NCBI GenBank assembly: GCA_025041175.1
Contig: JAKCFJ010000002.1
Coordinates: 62,001-126,000, forward strand
DNA from: Halobacteriales archaeon YIM A00010
Lineage (GTDB): Archaea; Halobacteriota; Halobacteria; Halobacteriales; Haloarculaceae
Direction of reading: 5' to 3'
DNA length: 64,000 nt
In this document: in pieces, positions 54,586-63,911 of the stretch
Layout of the letters: every line of letters begins with the position of its first letter
How positions within the stretch are numbered: the first letter of the stretch is position 1
Position numbers and translations under genes: made by a program
The notes under the pieces: generated by a model
The model's input: only the letters and a program-made list of their open reading frames with translations
Told to the model about the DNA's origin: nothing
Database searches by the model: none

Positions 54586-55038
54586 ATGAATAACGCAAAG
54601 AAGTGGTTTTTGATCGACGGAAATAGGTTAGTCATCGCCAGTATCTTCGTGATTGGAACGTTCCTCGTCACGTACGGTCTCACGACACTCGGGTTCATCA
54701 CCTTTCGACCGGAGAGTGCTGTCTCGACGATGTTCGGGAGTGGTATCATCTCGGGGATCTTCTCGCTCATTACGATCAAACATCTCGCACAATTATCACG
54801 TATGCTGGCGTATATCGGCGGTCCCGTCCTGTTGGGGACCTTCGTTGTAACGACGATGTATACGACGCTTCCGAGTACAACAGTTGCTCAACCAGTGCTG
54901 GCCGAAATCATTAGTCTCGGGATCGCTGTCGTGTTTATTCCACTGTCCATCCTCCTCAGCTACATACTCAGGGCCGCCTCGATCGCTCGATATACGGTCT
55001 CCGTTGGCCCATTCATTCCCCCAGAGGAGCAGACGTGA
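54586..55038 (+). CDS. Four-helix membrane protein, hypothetical
   Basis: 150 residues: LVIASIFVIGTFLVTYGLTT, VSTMFGSGIISGIFSLITIK, LAYIGGPVLLGTFVVTTMYT and EIISLGIAVVFIPLSILLSY. Both ends are cytoplasmic. The layout is common in haloarchaea; no known function. Possibly co-transcribed with the lipoprotein upstream. Confidence 0.65.
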   Translation: MNNAKKWFLIDGNRLVIASIFVIGTFLVTYGLTTLGFITFRPESAVSTMFGSGIISGIFSLITIKHLAQLSRMLAYIGGPVLLGTFVVTTMYTTLPSTTVAQPVLAEIISLGIAVVFIPLSILLSYILRAASIARYTVSVGPFIPPEEQT

Positions 55039-55361
55039 TGCAGTGCGTTATCTACCATCGCTGAATCGTCGTTATTTGATGGAATGAGTCCGAGAAGGTT
55101 GTGATAATCTTGGTGAACACAAACAATCGGGGCACAGCGGCGTGATGTGGCTCGAGAACGGATCGCAGCCCCTGGTCACCCACTGGCTGAGGAAGCAGTC
55201 GGCTAGTAGAGCAGCGACGCGTTGTTCCATCTCATACAGACACAGAAGACTAGCTGCTCCTCTCGCCATGGTGTGCTGGGTACAGTAGACCGTGTACAGT
55301 CGTCTTATTCGTCCGATTTACAACCGGTCCCGGCAACATTTCCTTACTCAGTTTCGTCGAC

Positions 55362-55570
55362 TCACCACGCGACGATGGTTTCGAGCACCGTCACCAGACT
55401 GTTGTGGGGACCGCGCCCCCAGACGGCCGTCCCAGTCGATAGCTCGCCAGTGTTGAGCGCGCTCATCAGCACGGTGTCGCGATCGACGAGCAGGAAGCGG
55501 CCAGTTCCTCTTCGAGTTGCGTGAAGGTTGCGTCATACTCACGTCGGAAGTGATCGAGGATCCGCTACTG
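55362..55570 (-). pseudogene. TrmB-type regulator, C-terminal remnant
   Basis: One frame reads DHFRREYDATFTQLEEELAA; the next carries on as FLLVDRDTVLMSALNTGELS TGTAVWGRGPHNSLVTVLET IVAW and a stop at 55362. The VLMSAL...AVWGRG pattern is the phospholipase-D-like effector end of TrmB-related haloarchaeal regulators. The HTH is gone. Confidence 0.5.
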
Positions 55571-55630
55571 CTCGGGCCATAATCTGATGGGGAAGAGGAA
55601 CCAGTAGCCCCTGTCCTGGGCGGATACCGA

Positions 55631-56020
55631 TTATCCATCCGCATCAGCGTCGGCGTCCGTGCCGTCAGCGTCCGCATCGGCGTCGAGGCCATCGGAATCA
55701 GTGTCCGTATTGGTCCCATCTACATCGGTATCGGTATCACCATTATCTGTATCCATGTCTGGATCAGTCTCGTCAGCTGATTGGTGCGTCTGTGTGTGTT
55801 CGGGCATATCGCCGGTGAGATAGAGGTAGACTGGCGGAAGCAAATATACAGCGATGGCTGGGATCACGAACCATCGATTGAAGTACATCAACAAGCCGAA
55901 TGCTGTCAAGCCAGCTGTCGCTGCCCCATGCACTCCGACTCGTGTTCGCGCATAGATCCAATAGTAGTCCCAGAACCCACGGACCTGTGCGCGAGCGGCT
56001 GAGAGTGTTGGAGTGACCAT
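55631..56020 (-). CDS. Two-helix membrane protein with Asp-rich repeat tail
   Basis: 129 residues. Helices at about 33-50 (AATAGLTAFGLLMYFNR) and 52-70 (FVIPAIAVYLLPPVYLYLTG) are followed by a 55-residue tail of DTD/DAD repeats (DTDTDVDGTNTDTDSDG, LDADADADGTDADADADG). The repeated GAC/GAT-rich DNA probably changes length by slippage. Acidic tails of this sort may bind cations. Unknown family. Confidence 0.7.
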   Translation of the reverse strand: MVTPTLSAARAQVRGFWDYYWIYARTRVGVHGAATAGLTAFGLLMYFNRWFVIPAIAVYLLPPVYLYLTGDMPEHTQTHQSADETDPDMDTDNGDTDTDVDGTNTDTDSDGLDADADADGTDADADADG

Positions 56021-56345
56021 AAGTGTTCAGAAGGACTAGGGGGTCTACTCACTCAACTCCGTCGGTGCTCGCTGTCGTTTCGGTTGACGTGATCGATCAC
56101 GCTCCAATCACTGATCGTCACTTGCTGTTCGACGCTGTCCGACTCCGAAGTCGCCCCCGCTCTTATCGGCTGCCTAGATCGTTACATTCGTTCGGTTTGT
56201 CGTTTGTGGTGACTACTGATTTGAGCTCCTGATACCGATCGCTGTGCCGATCATCTTGGTCTGTTACACGCACCTGTCTCCTCTCGGCAACTACCCCCGA
56301 GGACCGGCAAAACAGAACGGTTCGTGAAACTCCAGAGCAGTCGTC

Positions 56346-56445
56346 ATACTGTCGGACAGAGATAGTTGAATATCGGCTGCTGGTGACCGCTAGACAGCAA
56401 CTGGATATTCCGTCTCAGTCCGTACGTGACTCTGTCCGACAGTAT
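56346..56445. repeat. Family A palindromic element, copy A4
   Basis: 100 bp, ends ATACTGTCGGACAG/CTGTCCGACAGTAT; the inner part is very like A1. It lies just before the decayed IS6 copy. Confidence 0.85.
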
Positions 56446-56489
56446 CACTCAACGACCGTGCCGCTACTCACAACAGTCACTATCAGCTC

Positions 56490-57064
56490 ATGGAACTCGA
56501 CATTCGACGCCACCTTGCTGATCTTTCTCGTTCGGATACTGTTCGAGAAGTAGAAACGTACGGTGTCGAACGATCACGAACGGTCGTGCGACTGGGTAGA
56601 CAAGTGCGATCTACAGCCGATCACTGGCGCTTCGTCGAACTACGTTGGATTGATGAGCAGCAGTATTGGCTGTCCGCAGTCACCAGAACTCTGTGAGTTC
56701 TGGCTGGCTCATCAGACTACCGTCTGATGAACGCTATCGATCCTCAAACGAACAGACTGCTGCACAAACGGCTGTTTTCGACGGCTACAATCACCCTTAC
56801 TGAAATATCTCTGCGAGAAGTGACCGGAAACACGACGTCAAGAACGCCATGTCTCTCGTTGATGGAGCAAAACAGCTTCAGTCGGCACTCCGTCGCTGAA
56901 GACTCCAATTCCAGATACAAACGCCGCGGACATCCGAATGTCGAACGTGTCTTTCATGAGGTAAAACACCACACTTCTTCGTTTTTAAATTGTTTCAGTC
57001 ACGCGAAGCCAGAAACCACAGAATCGTGGCTCTAATCTTTTGCTGTTTGGCATAATGCTACAAA
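56490..57064 (+). pseudogene. IS6-family transposase, decayed copy with hairpin insert
   Basis: Related to 27843-28535: LDIRRHLADLSRSDTVREVE, TYGVERSRTVVRL, WIDEQQYWLSAV, then after the insert NAIDPQTNRLLHKR, and RGHPNVERVFHEVKHHTSSF LNCFSHAKPETTESWL. Several stops and shifts. A 54-bp twin-hairpin insert splits the first catalytic region. Confidence 0.8.
56679..56732. repeat. Twin-hairpin insert in a decayed IS6 transposase (54 bp)
   Basis: CCAGAACT-CTGTG-AGTTCTGG (56683-56703) and TCATCAGAC-TACC-GTCTGATGA (56709-56730) joined by 5 bp; begins GTCA and ends AC, so that the whole reads GTCAC...GAAC. The intact transposase has nothing at this point. 54 is a multiple of three, but the insert contains an in-frame TGA. 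Confidence 0.88.
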
Positions 57065-57353
57065 CTAAACACTGCCTTCGCCGGTCGCGAATATTTATGT
57101 TTCTTTGACTCCTCAATAAGGTCGATACCCCAATGAGTGTGAGGCCCGCACGAGTCCGCGTCGTCACCGCTTCCGACGGCTGCGATCTCACGGCTCGGAG
57201 GATGGCCTACAAGTATAGCGCGCGAGGAAAACGTGCCTGATGATAGCCAAGAAGCTCTCCGCCCATCACGAAAAAGGAGGAGTGGCGCTGATCCGGCGGC
57301 GACGAGGCGCTCTTCCCAGAACCAACGTGCACGCGAGAGCGGTCGAATGAACG
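57065..57353. other. Intergenic stretch
   Basis: No gene seen. GC content rises from here to the right. Confidence 0.4.
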
Positions 57354-58685
57354 ATGAAAGGGAGCGATTTCCGTGCTGGTAGCGCGAGCCGAGACATCAC
57401 GCCGGGCACCCCACAGCAACTGAGCGGCTACGGTCCTGGGAGCATCGAACGCGTTTCGACGGGCGTCCACACCCCGCTCGCCGCGTCGGTGCTCGTCGTT
57501 AGTGACGGTGAGACGGCTGTCGCTCTCGTTTCGCTGGACCTGTTGAACGTCACCCGGAAGTTCACGACCGAGATCTGCCAGCGGGTTGCGGATCTCGGTC
57601 TCGCTGCGGTGACGCTCGCGGCGACCCACACCCACTCCGCGCCCTACGTCCCGGGCGAACTCCTCGAAGTCAATCCGCTCCTCTCCTACGATGCTGACAC
57701 CTCCGCGTACGTCGAAGACGCCATCGAAGCGACGGTCGCCGCCGTCCGTGAGGCCCACGACGCCCTCGAACCCGCGACGCTCCGAGTGGGCCGCGCGGAG
57801 AACGTCGACGCGGTGTGGAACCGCCGTGGCGACGGTCCCGTCGATCCCGAGCTGCTCGTTCTGCTCGTCTCCGGCGAATCGGGCACCGAGACGGTCCTCT
57901 TCAACTACGCCTGTCATCCGACGTGTACGAAGCCGTTCTCCACGCTCGTCAGCTCCGACTGGCCGGGAACGGTGTACGACGTGGTCCGTTCCGAGACGGG
58001 TGCTGACGTACTCTTCGTCAACGGTGCGACCGGCGACGTGAACCCGCGGGACAGCCGGAAATCACGGTCGATCGAGGAGGCCAACGAGTACATGGAAGCG
58101 GTCGGGCGCGACATCGGCGAGACGGTTCTGGCGGCGGTCGACGATGCCCGTGAGACGGCCCCGCTCGCGGGCTCTCTTTCCGTCTTCCACCGCGACCTCC
58201 CGCTATCGAAGCGCGATCTGGCGCCGCGCACGAAACTCGAAGCCGAGTATGCCGACCTCACCGCCGAGATCGACGCATACGGCGGTGACGACGTGGCACC
58301 GGAGTTCCAGGCGCTTCCCGGCGACGATCCGCGCAAAGGCCTGTTGCTCGATCGGTGGTACGTCGAAGAGGATCGACAACTCTACGACATCGGCTGGGAT
58401 GAGTACGACACCTCGCTCACGCTCATCGAGATCGGCGGTCTTGCGATTCTCACCGTTCCGGCCGAGATCCACGCGCAACACGGTCTGGATTTCAAGGCCA
58501 CAGCCGACTCCGAGCGGCTTCTCGTCGCGGGCTACGCCGACGATTACGTGGGCTACCTCCCCACCGAGACCGCCTTCCCGAACGGCGGCTACGAGGTTCG
58601 GACCTGTAAGTTCAGTCCCGCGGCTGTCGAGCGCTTCCGTTCGGTGGCGTTCGACCTCCTCGACTGCGCCCTCGGAACGGATTGA
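57354..58685 (+). CDS. Neutral/alkaline ceramidase-like hydrolase
   Basis: 443 residues. The start FRAGSASRDITPGTPQQLSG YGPG and the metal sites ATHTHSAPYVPGELL and LFNYACHPTCTKPFS, plus VNGATGDVNPRD, are the marks of the neutral ceramidase N-terminal domain, a zinc amidase. The second (C-terminal) ceramidase domain is absent, as in many archaeal members. There is no signal peptide, so it acts in the cytoplasm. Archaea lack sphingolipids, so the substrate is probably another amide. The gene stands alone on the + strand beside a minus-strand sugar/phosphoesterase group. Confidence 0.85.
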   Translation: MKGSDFRAGSASRDITPGTPQQLSGYGPGSIERVSTGVHTPLAASVLVVSDGETAVALVSLDLLNVTRKFTTEICQRVADLGLAAVTLAATHTHSAPYVPGELLEVNPLLSYDADTSAYVEDAIEATVAAVREAHDALEPATLRVGRAENVDAVWNRRGDGPVDPELLVLLVSGESGTETVLFNYACHPTCTKPFSTLVSSDWPGTVYDVVRSETGADVLFVNGATGDVNPRDSRKSRSIEEANEYMEAVGRDIGETVLAAVDDARETAPLAGSLSVFHRDLPLSKRDLAPRTKLEAEYADLTAEIDAYGGDDVAPEFQALPGDDPRKGLLLDRWYVEEDRQLYDIGWDEYDTSLTLIEIGGLAILTVPAEIHAQHGLDFKATADSERLLVAGYADDYVGYLPTETAFPNGGYEVRTCKFSPAAVERFRSVAFDLLDCALGTD

Positions 58686-58774
58686 TTCACGCGTACGCGT
58701 CGCCTCACCCTCGGTGTCCGTCGTGACGGGAGCGAGCATGGCACGGCTGACGGCGGCGAGCTAGCGTCTCGGAA

Positions 58775-59629
58775 TCACCAGGTGGTTTCGGTCAGGAGCC
58801 CCTCGCTGTCCGTGCCGACATCGTAGTACCGGATCGCCGCACGTCGGTCGTCCGCATCCACGGTCATCCAGCGCACGTCGCCCCCGTAGTCCGCTTGCTC
58901 GGACATGTGACTGAGGTGGCGGGCGAGAACGTACTCGACGCCGTTGACGACTTTGCTCCCCCGTCCGTGATCGTAGTAGTAGTGACCGCTGTTGACGAAC
59001 ACGGTGTTCCCGCGTTCGAGGATGCGTTGGATGGTCGGATAGTTAAGGACGAAAAAGTAGGGTTTCGATCCGGTTTCCCAATCCTCATCGAGCTCGGTGT
59101 GCTTACAGAGCGGCGCGTGACAGAAGACAAACGTCGGGGTTACCGGGTCGTCGTCCATCAACCGCTGTAGCATCGAGACCTGTGGTGACGTGAGGAAGTT
59201 CTGGATCTCCGCGAGCGGGTGGTATCCTTCGTGTGGGTTCGAGTCGAGGAAGACGTACCGCGCCCCCTCGTCTTCGAGGACGAACCAGGGTGGAAACTCC
59301 TCTGCAGGGAAATGTTTCCGGTAGGCGGCCAGCGGTCGCTCGTTGTTCCCGCGGATGACGTAGTAGTCGCTCTCCAGGCGACCGTCGAGGAGCTCTTTCG
59401 CCCGCCCGAACTCGCTGTGGTAGTACGCGTCGTCGGGCCGTCCGTGCCACGCCCCCCACTGCGTTTGTTCTTCCCACGGCGAGAGCAGCCGGAGGTCACC
59501 GCCGACCACCGTCCAATCGACGCCGACCTCGTTGAGTTTGTCGATGGCCCGGCGTTGGACGCGTTCGTCCTCGTGTTCGTAGCGGCCACTGCCAACGTGC
59601 AGGTCGTAGAGGAGGCCAATGGTCCGCAT
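58775..59629 (-). CDS. Calcineurin-like metallophosphoesterase
   Basis: 284 residues from ATG 59629 (MRTIGLLYDLHVGSGRYEHE); the longer frame starts in the upstream gene. Metal motifs: YDLHVGS (the usual DxH has become DLH), VGGDLRLLSP, VIRGNNERPLAAY, FCHAPLCKH and VNSGHYYYDHG. It probably acts on a phosphodiester or sugar phosphate. Its ATG lies one base after the stop of the upstream gene (59631), so the two form an operon. Confidence 0.85.
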   Translation of the reverse strand: MRTIGLLYDLHVGSGRYEHEDERVQRRAIDKLNEVGVDWTVVGGDLRLLSPWEEQTQWGAWHGRPDDAYYHSEFGRAKELLDGRLESDYYVIRGNNERPLAAYRKHFPAEEFPPWFVLEDEGARYVFLDSNPHEGYHPLAEIQNFLTSPQVSMLQRLMDDDPVTPTFVFCHAPLCKHTELDEDWETGSKPYFFVLNYPTIQRILERGNTVFVNSGHYYYDHGRGSKVVNGVEYVLARHLSHMSEQADYGGDVRWMTVDADDRRAAIRYYDVGTDSEGLLTETTW

Positions 59630-59630
59630 C

Positions 59631-60248
59631 TCACTCGCTCCAGAGGTGAACGCTCGTTCCCTGATCGAGGTAGCCAGTTCCGCCGGAGACGGCCGCCGAG
59701 AGGACGTATCCGCCGTACATCTCCGACCCGATGAACGAGTGCTCGCCGTACGCACGCCGGTCGGGAGTGAATTCGACCATCGGCGTGACGAACGGTTCGT
59801 CGGTCGTGTTCGTCAGCTGGATCGTCGTCTCGAACTCGTCTCCTTCGAGGTGCGTCGGTTCGAGCGCAAGAAAGAGCGTCTCGCCCGGCGTGTCGATCCG
59901 ACCGGTCCCACGGACACCCACGTAGAGGGCCGTGTAGTCGATCGGGCCAAGAAGGTGAGTGAGAGTGAGGTTGCGCTGGAGTTGGACGAACTCCTCGCTC
60001 GTCACCTCCCAGTCGACGTTGCCCGGTTCCGTCTGTGCCGGTGTCGGGCCCAGCGGCCACGACGCGACGAGTTCCGGTCCCCCGTGTCTCGGCTGGTAGT
60101 CGCGCGACACCAGCCCAGACTCGCTTCGCTCCATCGACGACCGGCGGGAAGACACGCGGTTGTCGGCGGTGTTCGGGATGTACATTCGGGGGGTTGCCCG
60201 CTCCGACGTGCATCCGGTATCGGCTTCGGAATCATCTCTATCCACCAT
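59631..60248 (-). CDS. Beta-rich protein, hypothetical
   Basis: 205 residues from ATG 60248 (MVDRDDSEADTGCTSERATP). A polar N-terminal 50 residues precede a beta-sandwich-like part: LLGPIDYTALYVGVRGTGRI, ETLFLALEPTHLEGDEFETT, IQLTNTTDEPFVTPMVEFTP, YVLSAAVSGGTGYLDQGTSV. No signal seen. Operon with the metallophosphoesterase (1-bp gap). No family recognised. Confidence 0.6.
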   Translation of the reverse strand: MVDRDDSEADTGCTSERATPRMYIPNTADNRVSSRRSSMERSESGLVSRDYQPRHGGPELVASWPLGPTPAQTEPGNVDWEVTSEEFVQLQRNLTLTHLLGPIDYTALYVGVRGTGRIDTPGETLFLALEPTHLEGDEFETTIQLTNTTDEPFVTPMVEFTPDRRAYGEHSFIGSEMYGGYVLSAAVSGGTGYLDQGTSVHLWSE

Positions 60249-60845
60249 GCCGGGCGGTTCTCGGCGCGACGAATAAAGGTTTCTGTGCGGACGGCGTCTG
60301 TGATTCGCTTCATACGCGTGGTGGTTTCGCAGCCCGCGACCAACTGTCCGTTCAGCTGTGGTGAACTCCTGCCAGCAGCCGCCCCGCCACCGGCAGCGGC
60401 CATCGATCGACCCCGAGTCCATCGCGCCGTCTCGATCTCCTGAGCGAGCCAATCAGCTCCTTTCGTGGAATGGGCGTGACAGTGGTACGTCTGTCATGGA
60501 AGCAAGTCGCTACACACGGGCGTGCCGTTGTCACGCTCCTCGGAACAGCGTCGAGGAACCGACGGCCGCGTTCCAGAGCACCTTGCGGAGTGTTCACTTT
60601 GACCGAACAAAGCTTACCGAGAGCGTCGTTCGATCGTCGACCGTTAGAACCGCGCTCGGAACGCTGTGCGTGCCGGGGTTCAGTTCACTCCTCTGTTAGT
60701 TCGTTCAGCCGAAGTGAACACGGAAACGAGCGGCGCGAGCCATGGGGCTGGGAGCAACGGTACTACGGTGCATCGGACGGATCGATGGAACCGCGGCAGT
60801 GTCGTCGCCGACGAGGCGACACGCGACGGCGTGATCGAGGCCGGA
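60249..60845. other. Gene-free stretch
   Basis: GC-rich and open in several frames by composition, but without sense. Probably holds the promoter of the operon read to the left. Confidence 0.4.
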
Positions 60846-61613
60846 TCAGCGGTCCAGAAGCGACCGGACGTACGCCAGATCGGCTGCGATCGCCTCCCGG
60901 TAGGTCCGGTCGTCGGTCACGAACTCGATGTTCGTGTGCCCGTCGAACCCGCGCTCGACGAACGGATCGAGAATCGTCGCAAGCTCGAAGTAGGCCGCCG
61001 AAAGCGGCGCTCGCGTGCGTACGTCCCGGTCGGCGGTCGCCTGCAGATGGAGCTGGTTCGACAGCGGTGCCAGCACCTCGGCCTCGGCTGCCAGTTCCGG
61101 AGCCGGGATGTCGAATCCCGGCTGGTAGTTGAGTCGACAGCGATCGTCATCGACGGCTTCGATCAACCGCCGGGCCCCTTCGCGGTCGTTGGTGAGGGTG
61201 TTGGCGTGTTTTTCGACGGTAACCTCGACACCGTACTCGGCGTCCCGTTCGGTGAGTCGTTCGAGGTCGGCAACGACACGGCTCCAGTCGTCGGGGTCGT
61301 GATCGCCGTACTCCACTCGACCGGCCCAGACGCGGATCAGATCTGCACCGAGCCGGTCCGCGATCGCGAGTTCTGTGGGCAGTTCGTCTTCGAACGCCCC
61401 AGTGCCACACCGTAGATACGACCCGTAGGTAGCAACCTCCACGCCGTGTTCGGCCGCCGACTCGGCGATCCGGCGGCAGGCTTCGACGGATCCGTCCGAG
61501 ATGTGCTCTTTTCCCCAGATCTCGACGCTGTCGTAGCCCACAGCACCAGCCAGACGAAGGATATTCTCGACGTCCCGATTTTTGGCCGAGATCGTGCAGA
61601 GTCCTACCTTCAT
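60846..61613 (-). CDS. Sugar phosphate isomerase/epimerase family protein (TIM barrel)
   Basis: 255 residues from ATG 61613 (MKVGLCTISAKNRDVENILR). An AP-endonuclease-2-like barrel: AGAVGYDSVEIWGKEHIS, DLIRVWAGRVEYGDHDPDDW, EVTVEKHANTLTNDREGARR (metal-binding Glu), RLNYQPGFDIP, HTNIEFVTDD (Glu). It resembles xylose-isomerase-like epimerases acting on inositol, hydroxypyruvate or keto-sugars. The ATG overlaps the TGA of a truncated upstream gene. Confidence 0.85.
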   Translation of the reverse strand: MKVGLCTISAKNRDVENILRLAGAVGYDSVEIWGKEHISDGSVEACRRIAESAAEHGVEVATYGSYLRCGTGAFEDELPTELAIADRLGADLIRVWAGRVEYGDHDPDDWSRVVADLERLTERDAEYGVEVTVEKHANTLTNDREGARRLIEAVDDDRCRLNYQPGFDIPAPELAAEAEVLAPLSNQLHLQATADRDVRTRAPLSAAYFELATILDPFVERGFDGHTNIEFVTDDRTYREAIAADLAYVRSLLDR

Positions 61614-61706
61614 TCGGCGGACACCGAGGTGAGCCACTCGGGGGGGTCGACGTTCGCCTCGAGGAGTTCGATCGAACGCTCCTCGACGGTGCGTGTACGC
61701 TGCTCA
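61610..61706 (-). pseudogene. C-terminal end of a gene cut by repeat A5
   Basis: EQRTRTVEERSIELLEANVD then PPEWLTSVSAE and TGA 61610-61612, which overlaps the isomerase ATG. The coding frame runs back directly into repeat A5, so the rest of this operon gene was removed. Family cannot be told. Confidence 0.55.
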
Positions 61707-61805
61707 TACTGTCGGACAGGGGTGATCGAATATCGGCTGCTGGTGAACGACAGACAGCAGATGGATAGTCCGTCTCGATCCGTACGTGGCTCTGTCCGAC
61801 AGTAT
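61707..61805. repeat. Family A palindromic element, copy A5
   Basis: 99 bp with the standard ends. It separates a truncated gene from the gamma-glutamyltransferase; the last T of the element belongs to that gene's stop triplet. Confidence 0.88.
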
Positions 61806-63769
61806 CACAGCCGCGGCTCCCGCTTGATCGCGTCGTCGCCAGCGCCAACGACGCCACCGCCGCGACGGGGATCGAACACGCCGACGAGTTCGTCTCGCTC
61901 CTGATCGACGGCGACCATCTGGGTGTCGCCGACAGCCCTGGTCGTCGGCTCCGTGGACGTCTCGTACCCGAGATCGCGTAGCCCTTGGAGGGTCTCTTCT
62001 GGGAGACCAGCCTCTAGTTCATCAGTGTAGATGTACATTCGCGGGTGCTCGACAGCCGCTTCCAGCGTCATGCCGTACTCGATCATGTTGAGGATCACGT
62101 CGATGACCGTCTGAGAGATGGAGCTACCGCCCGGGGAGCCACAAGCGAAAAGCGGCTTTCCGCCCCGCAACACCAGACTCGGCGCGGTCGTGGTTCGGTA
62201 GCGACGGAGCGGGCCGATCTTGTTCGGCCCGCTGTAACCGAGTCCCGAACCGATCGAGTTGTTGAGGAAAAATCCGTAGCCAGGGACCACGTTCCCGGTC
62301 CCGAAGCCCGACGAGAGGGTGCCAGTGAACGAGACCACGTTCCCGTCCCCGTCGGCCACCGAGAAGTGCGTGGTGTGCTCGGTCTCGGGCAGTTCCGCCT
62401 CGGCAACGACGTCGTCCTCGGAAACGTCGACCGGCGGATCCGTCGTCCAGGGTTCGCCGGCTTGGTACGCCCACGGGTCGCTCGGCTCGTTGAGAATGTT
62501 CGGATTCCGCGTCGTCCGGTCGATGAGCTCGCGTCGTCCGGTCAGGAACTCGCTGTCGAGGATCCCGCGGGGCACGTCGACGAACTCCGGATCGCCCATC
62601 GTTCCGACGACGGGATCGTTCATCGCCGCGCGGGCTTCCCACGTGAGGTGATACCGCTCGGCCGACAGCGGATCCGTCTCCGAGAGGTCGATCCTGTCGA
62701 GGATCTTCATCGCCGCCGGAACGATCGTCCCACCTTCGCCTGGCGCCGGTATGGAGAGGATGTCGACCGGTCGGTTGTTCGCCACCGACGGGTGGGGGTC
62801 CTCGTACCGCGTTTGGGTGGGTCGATCGATCGTCGGGCGATACGCCTTCAGATCCTCGACTCGCATCACGCCACCCCACTCCTGTACCGCGTCGGCGATG
62901 GCCTCCGCGATCTCCCCCCGATAGAACGGTCGGAGCCCGTCCGTCTCGATCAATCGGAACGTCTTTGCAAGATCTTCTTGGACGATGACGTCGCCCGCCT
63001 CGACCGGCTCACTGTCCGGAGCCCAGATCTCCCGAGCGGCCTCGTTCATCCGCCAGGCCGTGGCGCTCGCAACGCTTGCGACGTACTCGTCGACCTCGAA
63101 CCCCTCTTCGGCGAGCGCTGCCGGCGCGCTAGCGAGGTCACGGAGCGACTTCGTTCCCCAGTGTTTCAGCATGAGGTCGAGCCCGCGGAGCGTGCCCGGC
63201 GTTCCGACAGTGATTCCGCCGTAGAACAGTTCGAACCGCGGTTTGAGGTCCCCGTTCTCGTCGTATCGGATGCCGACCGAGGCGTCGATGGGCGCACGGG
63301 CCTGGGCGTTCAGCGCGTACGCCCGCTCATCGTCGGTCGAGTAAGCGGTCGCCATTGCGCTCCCACCGATTCCGGAGCCGTACGGATCGACGACCGTGAG
63401 CATCAACTGGACCATCGCCGCCGCGTCGAAGGCGTTTCCGCCGTTCCGGAGCACGTCCGCGCCTTCCTCCGCCGCGATCGGATTCGAAGCGGCGACGATC
63501 CCGTCCCCATCTCGGATGGATTCCGCCTCCCAGCCGGTCTCGCCGGCGGCACTCGCAGGTACGCCGAGCGCGCTCGGAACGGCAAGTGCCGCCAGTGTCC
63601 CTTTCAAGAAATCCCGTCGAACCGCCGACGGCCACAGCCGATCGTCGTTGCTCGCTGTGAGCGCTCTTTCTGCCCGGTCTCTCCCCTCTCGCGTCGAAAC
63701 GTGGTAGTCACTCGACTCGTCCTCCTCCCGGTTGCCGTCTGCCACCATGTTTCTCTCCATCGTCTTCAT
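61805..63769 (-). CDS. ggt: Gamma-glutamyltransferase, Tat-exported
   Basis: 654 residues. A polar 50-residue leader, then the Tat signal VRRDFLKGTLAALAVPSALG; ATG choices downstream of 63769 are possible. The mature enzyme starts near GIVAASNPIAAEEGADVLRN GGNAFDAAAMVQL. The self-cleavage and catalytic Thr 466 lies in ETEHTTHFSVADGDGNVVSF; the substrate pocket GYGFFLNNSI and GSPGGSSI are present. It transfers or hydrolyses gamma-glutamyl groups (glutathione-like thiols, poly-glutamate) outside the cell. The gene ends exactly at repeat A5. Confidence 0.92.
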   Translation of the reverse strand: MKTMERNMVADGNREEDESSDYHVSTREGRDRAERALTASNDDRLWPSAVRRDFLKGTLAALAVPSALGVPASAAGETGWEAESIRDGDGIVAASNPIAAEEGADVLRNGGNAFDAAAMVQLMLTVVDPYGSGIGGSAMATAYSTDDERAYALNAQARAPIDASVGIRYDENGDLKPRFELFYGGITVGTPGTLRGLDLMLKHWGTKSLRDLASAPAALAEEGFEVDEYVASVASATAWRMNEAAREIWAPDSEPVEAGDVIVQEDLAKTFRLIETDGLRPFYRGEIAEAIADAVQEWGGVMRVEDLKAYRPTIDRPTQTRYEDPHPSVANNRPVDILSIPAPGEGGTIVPAAMKILDRIDLSETDPLSAERYHLTWEARAAMNDPVVGTMGDPEFVDVPRGILDSEFLTGRRELIDRTTRNPNILNEPSDPWAYQAGEPWTTDPPVDVSEDDVVAEAELPETEHTTHFSVADGDGNVVSFTGTLSSGFGTGNVVPGYGFFLNNSIGSGLGYSGPNKIGPLRRYRTTTAPSLVLRGGKPLFACGSPGGSSISQTVIDVILNMIEYGMTLEAAVEHPRMYIYTDELEAGLPEETLQGLRDLGYETSTEPTTRAVGDTQMVAVDQERDELVGVFDPRRGGGVVGAGDDAIKREPRL

Positions 63770-63911
63770 TCATAAAATATTTTCCCACTACTATCGTATA
63801 AATTGAGATAATCCCACGTTATCGTTTCGTTAGTGCGCTCGGGATGTCAGTACTTTCCTCGGCATACGTACCGAACCGGCGTTCCGGTCGATTGTGGCGT
63901 CACGAGGGTTG

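Noticed and set aside
62045-63775. 576-codon open frame antisense to the gamma-glutamyltransferase
   Set aside because: It mirrors a GC-rich gene with strong family motifs; the translation is Arg-rich and matches no fold. A shadow frame.
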